A DNA stretch of 64,000 nucleotides, from assembly GCF_019175285.1 (NCBI RefSeq), contig NC_056527.1:106987746-107051745 (forward strand). Reading direction: 5' to 3'. Source of the DNA: Sceloporus undulatus (taxonomy: Eukaryota; Chordata; Lepidosauria; Squamata; Phrynosomatidae). Below are positions 54,161 through 64,000 of this stretch, piece by piece; position 1 is the first letter of the stretch; each line of letters opens with the position of its first letter. A program made the translations under genes and the position numbers. The notes under the pieces were generated by a model, which saw only the letters and a program-made list of their open reading frames with translations, searched no databases and was not told the origin of the DNA.

Positions 54161-54365
54161 CAAGCGTTCCCAACCTTTTTGTCTCGCAGACCCCTTTTTA
54201 GAATCAGTTTCTATGGAGGAGCCCCTGAGAGGCTTACCCTATGTTTCTTATTCTTTAATTTCATTCAATTTTCATTTCTTTAATCTTCCTGGAGTGGCTG
54301 TGGAGCACCTGGGAAGTGCATGCGGAGCCCTAAGGGCTCCCTGGAGCATAGGTCGGGAATCGTTG
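54161..54365. mobile_element. hAT element, 205 bp
   Basis: Ends caagcgttcccaacct and aggtcgggaatcgttg. Flanked by gcataggc / gcatagac (8 bp, one change). Confidence 0.85.
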
Positions 54366-54842
54366 GCATAGACAGAGCCATATGGATGAACGTTGTCTTT
54401 AAGGTAATCAAGTCCCAAAACATGCAGGCTTTAATAGTTAACATCTATACTCCATGGTCATGCTGGCTGGAGAATTCTGGGAGTTGTAGCCCCACAAAAG
54501 TAACATTTCCAAGTTCTGCACTAAGTAATATGATTGCCTCTGATCCTGGAGGAACTATTCCCATTAATAGTGATTGAACTGAACCCTGTTAAATGTAGGG
54601 TGAATATGGGGTGTTATACTCACATCCAATCTGATGTCGCAGTGAACATTCTTATAGGGGAGACAAGACTCCAAGCTTGGCTTCAAAAATGCTGAGGCTG
54701 AGGCTAAATGTATGGCCATTCCTCTGGAATACTGCAGTCATGTTACCTGGTAAATCATTAAAAGAAGAGTAAATAACTCACATTAATTCTATTTGATCAA
54801 GTCACAAATACCTTTGGAGATGGGTAGGTGTCGAAGCAAGAG

Positions 54843-55076
54843 CCAGCAAGGTATAGTGATTTGAGCGTTGGACTACAATTCTGGAGACCAGGGTTTGAAT
54901 TCCACCTCAACCATGGTAACCCACTGGATGATCTTGAGCAAGTCACACTCTCTCAGCTTTAGAGGAAGGCAAAGGCAAACCCTTTCTCACAAATTTTTGC
55001 CAAGAAAACCCTGTGATAGGTTCGCCTTCTGGTCGCCATAAGTCGGAAATGACTCAAAGGCACACAATAACAAGAC
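54843..55076 (+). mobile_element. Sauria-type SINE, full length
   Basis: ggtatagtgatttgagcgtt head, ggtcgccataagtcggaaat near the tail. One of the least diverged copies. Confidence 0.9.
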
Positions 55077-56029
55077 AAAGTGCTGAAGTGCTTTTCCTTA
55101 ACTTCTTAGTGTTCCATTTTATTTATTTATTACATTTATATTTTGTTTTCGTTCGAGTCTCTCATCTGGACACTTTGATCACAATCACACCTGTTAACCT
55201 TCAGCAAAATGCTAACAAGTGCAACAAAATGTTAACCTCGTAGTCCCTTCATACAGCATTCAAAGTGAAAAGGAGAAGGAAAGAAGGAATAATATATAGG
55301 TAGGAGATATTAATTAAGAGAAAATAGAAATGTTTCCTCCATGGAAAAATGTGGATGCTTATCTTATATCTTGGAAGACTTGCTCCTCTGACTTCAGATG
55401 TAGGGGTGGGGGCTAACCATTATCAATCATTAATAAGAGAAATGGACTTGGCACATGCTCAGAAGTACTCACTGTGATGATTGCTTCATATAATGCTCTC
55501 ATAGATTGAGTCAGCCCACTGATCCATCTTAGCTCAGTGATGTGTACTCTGGCTGGTAGCAGCTGGCAGCATTTCCTATTCCTGTTATCTGCAATCTTTT
55601 ATTCGCTTGATGTAAGAACAAGTCCATTTTAGTTTAATGTAACTTATTCTGCATAGACATGCACAGGATTGCAATTAAAAGTAGTTACTGCTTTGACACG
55701 ATAATACAATTTTACTCCTTTACTGGTTCTGTTGAAATAAGTGAAACAGGCTACGATCATATGCACATTTACCTGTGAAGCCCCACTGGAGAAAGTGGGA
55801 CTTACCTCTATATAAACCTGTGGTAAGCAGGACTTGGTTGCCAGATGCTGTACTTTTTAAAATATGTACATGTGCTTTAAATTGTTTTAAATGAATGTTT
55901 TAATTGGATTGGTTGCTTTATGTTTTAGAAAAAGTTTTCTGCTACATATTGTTTTAACTATTTTGTTTTAATCTATGGAATTTATTACACATGAGGAATT
56001 TCTCTTAATTTCAAATGAAAAGAAAGTGG

Positions 56030-56220
56030 GGCCAGAATGCATTTACATGAATTTGCCAGTTCAGCAAATTTACGTGAATGTGAATTGCGTTCGAACTGAC
56101 TTCCCATTGCCCGAAAATAGCATGCCATTGCCCAAATTTGCGTGTGGTAGTCTATTACGCAATAACATGAAACCCCATGATTGCGTTCGGATTGCCATTG
56201 GATTATACCTCTAATTTCCA
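56030..56220. mobile_element. CpG-bearing repeat, relative of 12290-14035
   Basis: gcgtgtggtagtctattacg caataacatga and gattgcgttcggattgcca match blocks at 12900-12975. Confidence 0.55.
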
Positions 56221-57848
56221 TTGTCTGATAAACTCCTATGTTGTAAAAAGCTTTGGATGCCACATTGGAAGAAAGCTGGGATAGAAATTAAATGAATACA
56301 TAAATAAATGAAAGCTTTGCTAATGGGCAGATATACAGTTGCTTCTGTGCTGGAAGAAACCATGAAGAATGAAACCATGAAGTATGTAGGAACAGGATCA
56401 TAGAGGGGTTGGTTGTCAGGAGGGGCCTCCAGCAAGAGTTTAGGGCATGAAACAGGGGTCCCCAGCCTTTTCCAGCCTTTAGAGGCACACTGAGGATTTT
56501 GAAAAAGTGCCTTGGTCACCATCCAAGGAGCAGCGTGCAAAGTGGCCAGTCATACAAATATTGGGCATGACGCAGCCGAAATTAAGCCTGAAGAATTAGC
56601 GCTTCAAGGTGTGATGCCTTGACTTTCAAAAAATTGGAACGGGACAGGAAGAGAGGAAGTCAGGGAGCCAGGACTTCTCCGGGTGTCATCCTGTTCCTGA
56701 GTCACTCCTGGGTAGCCTAAGGAAGCAAGACGGGGTGACTAGGTCAGTCACCTATCCCTTATGGCCAGCTTGTGGTTTTGAGGCCAGGAGATGAAAGTTT
56801 GTGATCGGAGACTCTGAATCTGCAGCTCTGACTCTCCTCAGACCAGTTGCACAAGATCACAGACAAGCCCCCCCTCCATGTCCAGGTCTTTCTGAGTCAA
56901 GGTTGTGCACCCTTTAACACTCTCATTAAATGGAGTCACTAGCCGCTCATCAAAAATCATTGACTCCTCTTAAAAACACACATGTACATGCACACACACC
57001 CTGTCCAGGGACCACCAGGCTTCCGGACCTGGCAAAGATGATGTGTCAGCTCAACAGAAAAACCCACAAATCACTGACTGCGTCACAACCGAGGAGGCCC
57101 CTGGACCACGTCACACTGCTGACACAACGCTTCAGGGTTGTGATGAGGAAGGATACCATGTTCCCTGGAAAGGAATTGAAAGTCAGGATTCCTGGGGCTT
57201 ACTGAACATTTCCCCTTAGACTAGGAGTCAACACTTTCTCCCTGTATGCACACACGCGCGCACATGTACACACAGAGAGAATTACAGGTGCCTCTTCACT
57301 TCCTCTGTGCCTGGCAGAGATGAGAAGATGTGGGGAGGGTGCCAGCCAGGCTGGCTGGCAGGGAGGGAATGGGAGAGTGAGAAAAGAGGGTCGTAACTGC
57401 AAGAGACAGTGACACAAACTTCAAACAAAAACTGTGCAGTCATCACAAGAGGGCTGTCTGTCTGGGAAAAGAGTATACCATGGATGGGAAATCTTGTCTC
57501 TTCCCAGAATCCTCCACTCAAATCCATGAGGTCGTACCTTCCTCAGGAGCCCTGGCTCCTTTGAAGCTCCTTTTACAATCACATACATACAAGTGCACTG
57601 CTCCATTAACCATCTAGTTTCCACTTTCCTCATGCAAAATGGGGCTGGGGGGGAGGCCTGATTTCTAGTCTGCTTCCTAGAAATCAGAGGTTTTATTGTG
57701 GTTGGGGAAAGGGGAGATCAGAATGTCTTCGCTTTCCTCTTCAGCAGTGAAAAGAAAGATTTTTAAGGGGCAACGAGTAAATTGGATACTACAGAAGATA
57801 GTCTACACCAGTGGGTTCCCAACCTTTCTTGTGCCTCACACTCCTAGG

Positions 57849-58070
57849 AAATCAAAGATACAGCCGTGTTAGTCTGTAGAATCAGTATTGTCGAGAGATC
57901 TTTGAGACTAACTAAAGAAAGAAGTTGGCAGCATGAGCTTTCTTAGATTAAATCTAATTCCTCAGATGCATTCTGAATGCATTTGACGAAGCAGAATGAA
58001 GTCTATGAAAGCTCACACTGCCAATTTCTTTCTTTAGTCTCAAAGGTGTCACAAGATCTCTCTGTCCCTA
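57849..58070. mobile_element. Inverted pair of ribozyme-type repeats (Penelope-like)
   Basis: gatacagccgtgttagtctg ... ctttgagactaactaaag at the left is mirrored by ctttagtctcaaaggtgtca at the right. Two hammerhead-like cores lie head to head in the middle. Confidence 0.6.
57931..57969 (-). ncRNA. Hammerhead-ribozyme-like motif, intact core
   Basis: Minus strand: GCAT (stem I), CTGAGGA (core), A + TTAGAT/ATCTAA (6-bp stem II, loop TTA), GAAA (core), GCT (forming a palindromic AGCT stem III when paired with a partner), C (cleavage position), CATGC region closing stem I with AUGC. All core bases fit CUGANGA..GAAA..UH. Activity is inferred from layout only. Confidence 0.55.
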
Positions 58071-58969
58071 ATAAATGTTTGATTAATGTTTGCACCAGCT
58101 ACAAAAGTAATATCACATTTGAAAATGAAGAAGTCTAACTTCTAACTTTTTGAACCATAAATTGAACCACTACAATACTGTGAGTAAACAAAACAAATGT
58201 AAAATAACAAGCTTTTAACTCAGAGTATAAAATGCAAGTCTATATTGAGCAATTAGATTCTAATTTATTCAGGAAAAAAATGAGTGATGACTTGTGACTC
58301 GTCATTCAAAGAGACAAGCCACCCTTTGTTGCACCCTTTGAAATTCTATCTTGCAATCCCATGGGGTGCAAGCACCCCAGCTTGGGATCCCCTAGTCTAC
58401 ACATAAGTGTATTATGCAAATTGCTGTGGATGTTCACACATTTGCATCACTGGTTAATTGCCTTCACTTTCATGTGCAGATTCACACCTATTTGTCTGTG
58501 TTCATTCTCCCTCTGCCAAAAATGTGCAGCCATCCGAATCCATGCAAAACAGATGGACAGCCACACGTGCAGTTATGCACTTTTCTATGGCTTTCTGTGG
58601 ATACTCCAGAAGTCTTTTTCTGTTGAGTTTAAGGAGTTTTTCAGCCCCCTCCACACAAAAAGCCCAAACTCCTGCGAATCACATGTGGCCAAATCTCATC
58701 CTATTTAATCAGATTGAGGGGTATTTTAATCACTCAGCTATGAAATTTACTGGATGACTATGAGATAATAGTCTCTCTTAGACTATCCTACCTTACATGG
58801 CTGCTGTGAGACTAAAATGAGGAAGGAAAACACATATACGCTTAGTCTGATTGAAGAAAGGGTGGGATAAAACTTGAATACATAACTGAAGTGGTGGTGG
58901 GGGAATGAGAAACCTGTGTGAAGGTTCCCCAGTATTGTTGATCTTATGAGGCTTAGCTAATAGGAGATT

Positions 58970-59205
58970 ACAGAAATGTGGATCAGACCAAATGTAGGTC
59001 AGAAGATCTAGCTTTGACTTAGCCCAGTTTTCTGTTCCCATAGTGGCCAACAAGATGCCAATGAAAAGCCAACAAAAGCAGGATACATGGGCAACAGTAC
59101 CCTTCCACTTATGTTCCCAAGCATCTCCCGTCCAGAATAATATTGCCCCAATACTTATACAACACTACCATCAGGGTAGCTGCATACCATCATATAGCAA
59201 ATTCT
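58970..59205 (+). repeat. Dispersed repeat (cagttttctgttcccatagt family)
   Basis: ggatcagaccaaatgtaggt, cccatagtggccaacaagat and ttcccaagcatctcccgt recur in direct orientation at 60998-61165. Confidence 0.65.
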
Positions 59206-59324
59206 AGTTTAACTATGCATTGTATGAAGAAGTAATCCTTTCCATCTGTCTCAAGTTTCCCACCGTTTCACTTAACTGGATGATGCCAGGTTCTAGTAAT
59301 ATGACAGGGGGGAAAGTCTTCTCC

Positions 59325-59465
59325 ATATTCAGTCTGCTCCTTGATAGTTTTTGTTATCCTTTCCTGTACCTTTTGCAGTTCTGTAATATTCTTTTCCAGG
59401 AGGAGAATCCACAACTGTATATAATTTTCCAAGTGTGGCCCTGCCATATATGTATACAAAGTTAT
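59325..59465 (-). mobile_element. CR1 LINE coding fragment, old
   Basis: The minus strand reads AGPHLENYIQLWILLLEKNI then TELQKVQERITKTI, the CR1 block (RPHLEYCVQFW...LERVQRRATKMI). Confidence 0.65.
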
Positions 59466-59827
59466 TATTTATGGACAGTTTTATTTCCACTTGCTTTTCA
59501 AAATTATCCCCACCAGCATGGAATTTTGGCCATTTTCACAGCTGCCACAAATACTAGGATTTATTTTAGAGATCTTGAAACTAGTATATATCCACAACTC
59601 CATGATCTTTTCCCTGGTTGGTCACTATTGATTCAGATCCTGCTACCTCAAAATTGTCTCAGAATAAAATCACTGGATTCCAACATTCAGGCCCCCAAGA
59701 CTGGATATTCTTACACAACCAAAACTAATGCAGTGAGCAGAAGCAGACAAAATCCATTAAATCGTGGTGCTTACAGAAGAGGTATTTTAGTTTACTCAAG
59801 CCAACCAATCCATATACAGTACTAGAA

Positions 59828-60022
59828 CATATACAGTGGTTTGAACTTTGGACTGTGACTTGAGACCAGGGTTCGAATCCACGCTCAGCCATGAAAACCC
59901 ACCAGGTGACCTTGGGCAAGTTGTACTCTCCCACCCTCAGAGGAGGGCAATGGCAACCACCTTCTAATAAATATGCCAAGAAAACCCTGTGATGGGCTCA
60001 CCTTAGGCTTGCCATAAGTCTA
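59828..60022 (+). mobile_element. Sauria-type SINE
   Basis: agtggtttgaactttggact head to ccttaggcttgccataagtc; the last part of the tail is lost. Confidence 0.85.
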
Positions 60023-60025
60023 GAG

Positions 60026-60415
60026 TAACCAGACATCCTCCTTTTCCAGGACATGTCCCACATTTGAACCTTCTGTCCAGGAGGAATTTCAAAGTGCCCT
60101 CATAGATAGGAACAAAGCTTTAGGTATAAGGATAACCACAGGGCATATATGAAGGGCAGCTCAGGCTGCATCTGCACTGCAGAAATAATCCAGGTTGACA
60201 CTAACTTTCATGGCTCAATGCGCTCAGGATGACTAGACGGCTTCCTTTTCCAGGACATGCCCTCCATTTTGAGCATGACTAAGAAGCATGAATTTACATT
60301 TATTTGAGTGTTTTTAGCTTTTATTTGGTCATGTCCTACATTCTTCTTGAATGTCCTTCATTTTGCAGTGCCTTGTCCTTCTTGGCGGTGAGGGCATCTG
60401 GGAACCATGTGTAAT
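60026..60415 (-). repeat. Composite repeat (MITE arm plus 'accagaca' element)
   Basis: aaccagacatcctccttttc caggacatgtcc, then aacaaagctttaggtataag gataaccacag, a MITE arm (ggctgcatctgcactgcaga) and a second 'ggacatg' block. The same order appears inverted at 62548-62925. Confidence 0.7.
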
Positions 60416-60997
60416 CTGGAATTTAACTTGAAGGCACACAACACACACACACAGAGCCATCTCAGGATCTCTTGCAGTTTCAGCTAGGTTGGAGCAGATA
60501 CTCACCAAGTACAGCAAATAAGAATGGGTTCAGATCCCTTCATTCTCAGTAAGGGGCAATGAAAAGAATTGGATAGGGACTTTATCTGTTTTGTTGCCTC
60601 CTTGCCTGCCTGCCCTAGAACTTTACCTGTTTTGTGGTTACCTGTTTTGTTGTTACCTGCCTGCCCTAGAACCTCTATTTCTCATACTGCCACCCAGTGG
60701 CAACTCACCAACAATTCATTCATTCCATGGTGAATGATGGTGATAGGAGTTTTTCACCTGAGGAAGCAAAGACAATGAAGGCAGGCAATAACACTGCCTG
60801 GGGATCTGACTGTCATTACAAAGAGAGAAAAAGAGAGGGGTGTGAGGAGGAAAATATGTGTGTGTTAAGAACTGTCTAAGATCAAAATGCAATTTCTTGT
60901 CATTGCACTAAACACTTTCCTATGTATCTGCACCTATTGAATCCCATTGTGGAGAAAAGTGGGTTATAAATCGTTGAAATAAATAAGTGAAATAAAA

Positions 60998-61165
60998 TAC
61001 TTAGCCCAGTTTTCTGCTCCCATAGTGGCCAACCAGATGTCAATGAAAAGCCCATGGAAGGAAGGTACATGGGCAACAGCACCCTTCCACTTATGTTCCC
61101 AAGCATCTCCCGTTGAGAATAATGCTGCCAAATATTTATTCTACATGACCATCATGGTGGCTATG
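60998..61165 (+). repeat. Dispersed repeat (second direct copy)
   Basis: cttagcccagttttctgctc ccatagtggccaaccagatg; same family as 58970-59205. Confidence 0.65.
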
Positions 61166-61167
61166 AA

Positions 61168-61400
61168 GGCAGCGTGGTGTAGTGGTTTGATCGTTGGACT
61201 ATATACTCTGGAGACTAAGGTTCAAATTCTGGCTTGGCTATGTAAACACACTGGGTGACTGTGGGCAAGTCACACTGTCTCAGCCTCAGAGAACAGCCAT
61301 GGCAAGCCCCCACTGAAGAATCCTGCCAGGAAAAACCCATGACAGATTCACCTTAGGGTTGCCATAGGTTGGAAATGACTTGAAGTGACACAACATAAAC
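61168..61400 (+). mobile_element. Sauria-type SINE, full length
   Basis: gcgtggtgtagtggtttgat head; tail ttggaaatgacttgaagtga cacaac. Confidence 0.9.
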
Positions 61401-61440
61401 TAACTGAATTACTACCCGACATCTCTTTTAAAAAAAAAAA

Positions 61441-61868
61441 GTTCTTGGGCACCAAAATGGTGAAGGGTCTGGAAACCATTCCCTATGAGGAGAGGCTTAG
61501 AGAGCTGGGTATGTTTAGCCTGGAGAAACGATGGTTAAGAGGTGATATGACAGCCCTGTTTAAGTATTGGAAGGGGTGTCATGTTGAGGATGGAGCAAGC
61601 TTGTTTTCTGCTGCTCTGGACAACAGGACCCAGAACAATGGATGCAAAGTATAGGAGAAAAGATTCCACCTCAACATTAGGAGGAACTTCTTGACAGTAA
61701 GAGCTGTTTGACAGTGGAACATAGTCCCTTGGAGTGTGGTAGAATCTCCTTCTTTGGAGGTTTTTAAACAGAGAGGCTGCATGGTCAGGGGTACTTTGTG
61801 AGTTCCTGCATGGCACTGGGTTGGACTGGATGGCCTTTGTGGTCTCTTCCAACTCTATGATTCTATTC
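61441..61868 (+). mobile_element. CR1 LINE, 3' 430 bp
   Basis: Frame with MVKGLETIPYEERLRELGMF then SLEKRWLRGDMTALFKYWKG. It ends ctcttccaactctatgattc tattct. Confidence 0.92.
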
Positions 61869-62378
61869 TAAGCACTATCTAAAGACATTTATATGTGCAT
61901 GTGGGAGACAATTCCATGTGGATCTTAATTCCCAATAGGAATGACTCTCCAGCTTTCCTTCATAACCAGTAGCAGGTGCTGCTGGAGTCCAGTTGTGATG
62001 CCCTCCTAGTGGGAGACTCTGCAATTTCAAGTGGGTTGGGATGGGATGGGGGAGGTAGCCCCCCTAGTTTTCAAAGGAGGGGGGAGCAAAAAAAATTGCC
62101 AGGTCCTTGGAAGTAGCTTCTGCGCCGTGAATGGGGCCTGTGTCAGGCGAGGCTCCATAAACGCTCTCCTCTCCATAACAACGCAGGAAAGCAACGGAAA
62201 ACATGGGTCAGATACGTCTCTGCCGGGGAGGTGGTGGGGAAGGGCAGGTGTGCTGCAGGAAGAAAGGAGAGAAAGTCTCACACACGTGTGCCCCAGAAGT
62301 GGGAGGTATGGGGACAGAATCAAGTGGGTCACATTTCTGCACTTTGCCTGTTCTCTTCCCTCTCAATGTTATGTTACT

Positions 62379-62836
62379 AAGGCTGCATCCGCACTGCAGA
62401 ATAATTCAATTTGAGACCACTTTAACCGCCACAGCTCAATGCTACAGAATTCTGTGATTTGTAGTTTTGTGAACTATTTAGCCTTCTCTGTCGGAGAGCT
62501 CTGGTGCCACAGCAAACTACAGTTTCCAGAATCCCTGAACAGTCAAGGTGACCAGATGCCTTAACCACAAAGGAGGACAAGGCACCACAAAATGTTGAGC
62601 ATTCAAGAAAAATGCTCATTGCACAAGAAAAGATAAAAAAAACAACACTCATATAAGAATAAATTCAAGCTTCTGAGTCATACACAAATTGGAGGACATT
62701 TTGGAATTCCTCCTGGACAGAAGGCTAAAATGGAGGGCATGTCCTGGAAAAGTTGGCTGTCTGGTCATCCTGAGAGCATTGAGCCATGAGAATTAGTGGT
62801 GTCAACCTGGATTATTTCTGCAGTGCAGATGCAGCC
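62379..62836. mobile_element. Foldback MITE split by another element
   Basis: Left half aggctgcatccgcactgcag to gaatccctgaacagtcaag; right half gagcattgagccatgagaat to ctgcagtgcagatgcagcc. The break (62548-62771) is filled by an element with ends gtgaccagatgcc / ctgtctggtcatcc. Confidence 0.8.
62548..62771. mobile_element. Small inverted-end element ('gaccagat')
   Basis: gtgaccagatgccttaacca at the left; ttggctgtctggtcatcc at the right. Contains gaggacaaggcaccacaaaa. Matches 60235-60410 in reverse. Confidence 0.65.
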
Positions 62837-63636
62837 TGAGCTGCCCTTCATGTATTCACTGTGGTTATCCTTGTACCTAAAGCTTGGGAAAAAACAACTT
62901 TGTTCCTATCCATGGCTGACACTAAAGGGGCTATATTTTTTTGTGTGAAAACAGATGCCATCTCTCCTGCCTGATTTTACCTCTGAGAATTACCCATCAC
63001 GGTGTGCAAGATGGAATTCAAGAGGGACTTCTGAATGCCAAACAACAAAAAGATGATCCACCTCAGATGTCTCTCTTCATACAAAGCGCTGCCTACAGGT
63101 ACCGCTCAAAAACATTTTAGTGCCTGAGGCAGAAAAATCAATTGTCTTCATCATTAAAACCGAGGGAAGGAAATCATATATATTGTGGAGATGGGAGTCC
63201 TGGGGGAAACAAATTAAATCATTAAAATTCCTCCTGATTTGGCCTGAGGAAAAGCTTCCTTTGAACTGTGCCTGGGTCCAAATCTGGTGCCAGCCTTGGA
63301 AAGGACGTAACACCATCTCTCCATCTTCCTCAAAGTCTTTCACTTCTTGCTAAAATTCCTCAGAGGTTTCATCAAAAGTGCTCATTTGAAGCGTTTTTAA
63401 AAAACTTCATAGGATGCTCTCATTCCTGCACCAGCAGCATTAAAACAGTCAGTGCAAATGGTGGCCAGTAAAGATGCTCTTCCATAGGACTCGATGTGAT
63501 GAAGATCATTGTGCTGATGGGGGAAAATTGTTTGTTTCCCAGACTGATGCCATTAATAGTTCTAAAAGTCTACTTCCAGAGGAGCCAATTCACTTTGCTT
63601 CATAGTAAAGATGTCCACCATGCAGTACTGGATTAG

Positions 63637-63859
63637 GGATGCATCCATACTGCAGAAATAATCTAGTCTGGTACTGTTTTAACTGCCGTGGCTCAATACT
63701 ATGGAAGTCTGTGAACAGTATTGTTGCAAGATACTTGAGTCTTCTCTGTCAGAGCCCTCTGGTGCCACAACAAACTACAGTTCTCACAATTCCATAGCAT
63801 TGATGCATGGCATTTAAAGTGGTGTTAAACTGCATTATTTCTGCAGAGTGGATGCAGCC
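63637..63859. mobile_element. Foldback MITE, GGCTGC..GCAGCC family
   Basis: ggatgcatccatactgcaga ... ctgcagagtggatgcagcc; interior halves pair (ggctcaatactatgga / ccatagcattgatgc). Confidence 0.82.
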
Positions 63860-64000
63860 AAAGTCAATGGACATTACCACAAAAGGCCTGTTCTTGCAGA
63901 AATAGCATCAGTTAATAAAACCCAGAAACATAATAGTTTCAGAGCAGCCATTATCGCACATCTTCGCAATTGTGTGTGTTTGCCACCATCACACTCTTTT

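Larger units (their letters stand above)
57808..58393. mobile_element. hAT element carrying an inserted ribozyme-type repeat
   Basis: Left end ccagtgggttcccaaccttt, right end agcttgggatcccct. Exact 8-bp duplication agtctaca at 57800-57807 and 58394-58401. The stretch 57849-58070 is a separate inserted repeat. Confidence 0.82.
49571..64000. other. Region upstream of IL11, no gene recognised
   Basis: 14 kb of non-coding DNA, mostly the repeats listed separately. 49600-50130 has CA-rich tracts. 50150-51420, 52560-53200, 55080-56000, 56230-57800, 58400-58960, 60420-60990, 61870-62370 and 62930-63630 hold nothing I can assign. IL11 distal control sites may lie here but none is recognisable. Confidence 0.6.

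Noticed and set aside
59220-59825. 201-residue plus-strand frame
   Set aside because: It overlaps an antisense CR1 fragment and has no recognisable domain.

Overview
The window looks like nuclear DNA from a squamate reptile, probably an iguanian lizard. The evidence is the repeat mix: tRNA-headed SINEs with the Sauria-type tail, RTE-BovB and CR1 LINE ends, very many short foldback DNA elements, hAT elements including one that looks like SPIN, long ATT and AC microsatellites, and spliced vertebrate genes. The organism is inferred; no species-specific marker was seen. There is one assembly gap (10441-10450).

Two host genes can be rebuilt exon by exon, and they converge on each other. (1) On the + strand at 2447-14786, five coding exons with canonical splice sites join in frame into a 323-residue, four-membrane-segment protein of the GSG1/GSG1L family (claudin-like AMPA-receptor auxiliary subunits). 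Its C-terminal tail differs from that of GSG1L. (2) On the - strand, coding exons 2-5 of interleukin-11 lie at 27233-22576 with clean splice sites. The best candidate for the tiny first coding exon is 21.6 kb upstream, at 48881-48887. About 590 bases above it sits a TATA box with paired AP-1 sites arranged as in the mammalian IL11 promoter. Together these give a 191-residue cytokine with a signal peptide.

Region by region: 1-2446 upstream DNA with nothing recognised; 2447-14786 GSG1-like gene with repeat-filled introns; 14787-22575 intergenic DNA of foldback elements, an inverted ribozyme-bearing repeat and a CpG-rich inverted-repeat element; 22576-27233 IL11 exons 5-2; 27234-48880 long IL11 intron 1, almost all transposon remains and microsatellites; 48881-49570 probable IL11 exon 1 and promoter; 49571-64000 non-coding, repeat-rich DNA (BovB, CR1, hAT, Sauria SINEs, composite repeats).

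The less ordinary content is in the repeats. Several dispersed copies carry a hammerhead-ribozyme core (CUGANGA, stem II, GAAA, very short palindromic stem III), as described for Penelope-like retroelements; one copy (57931-57969) fits every core position. Several hAT elements can be delimited to the base by 8-bp target duplications, some nested in SINEs or CR1. A 5S-rRNA-headed SINE family is present. No retrovirus-like element, CRISPR array or toxin gene was seen.
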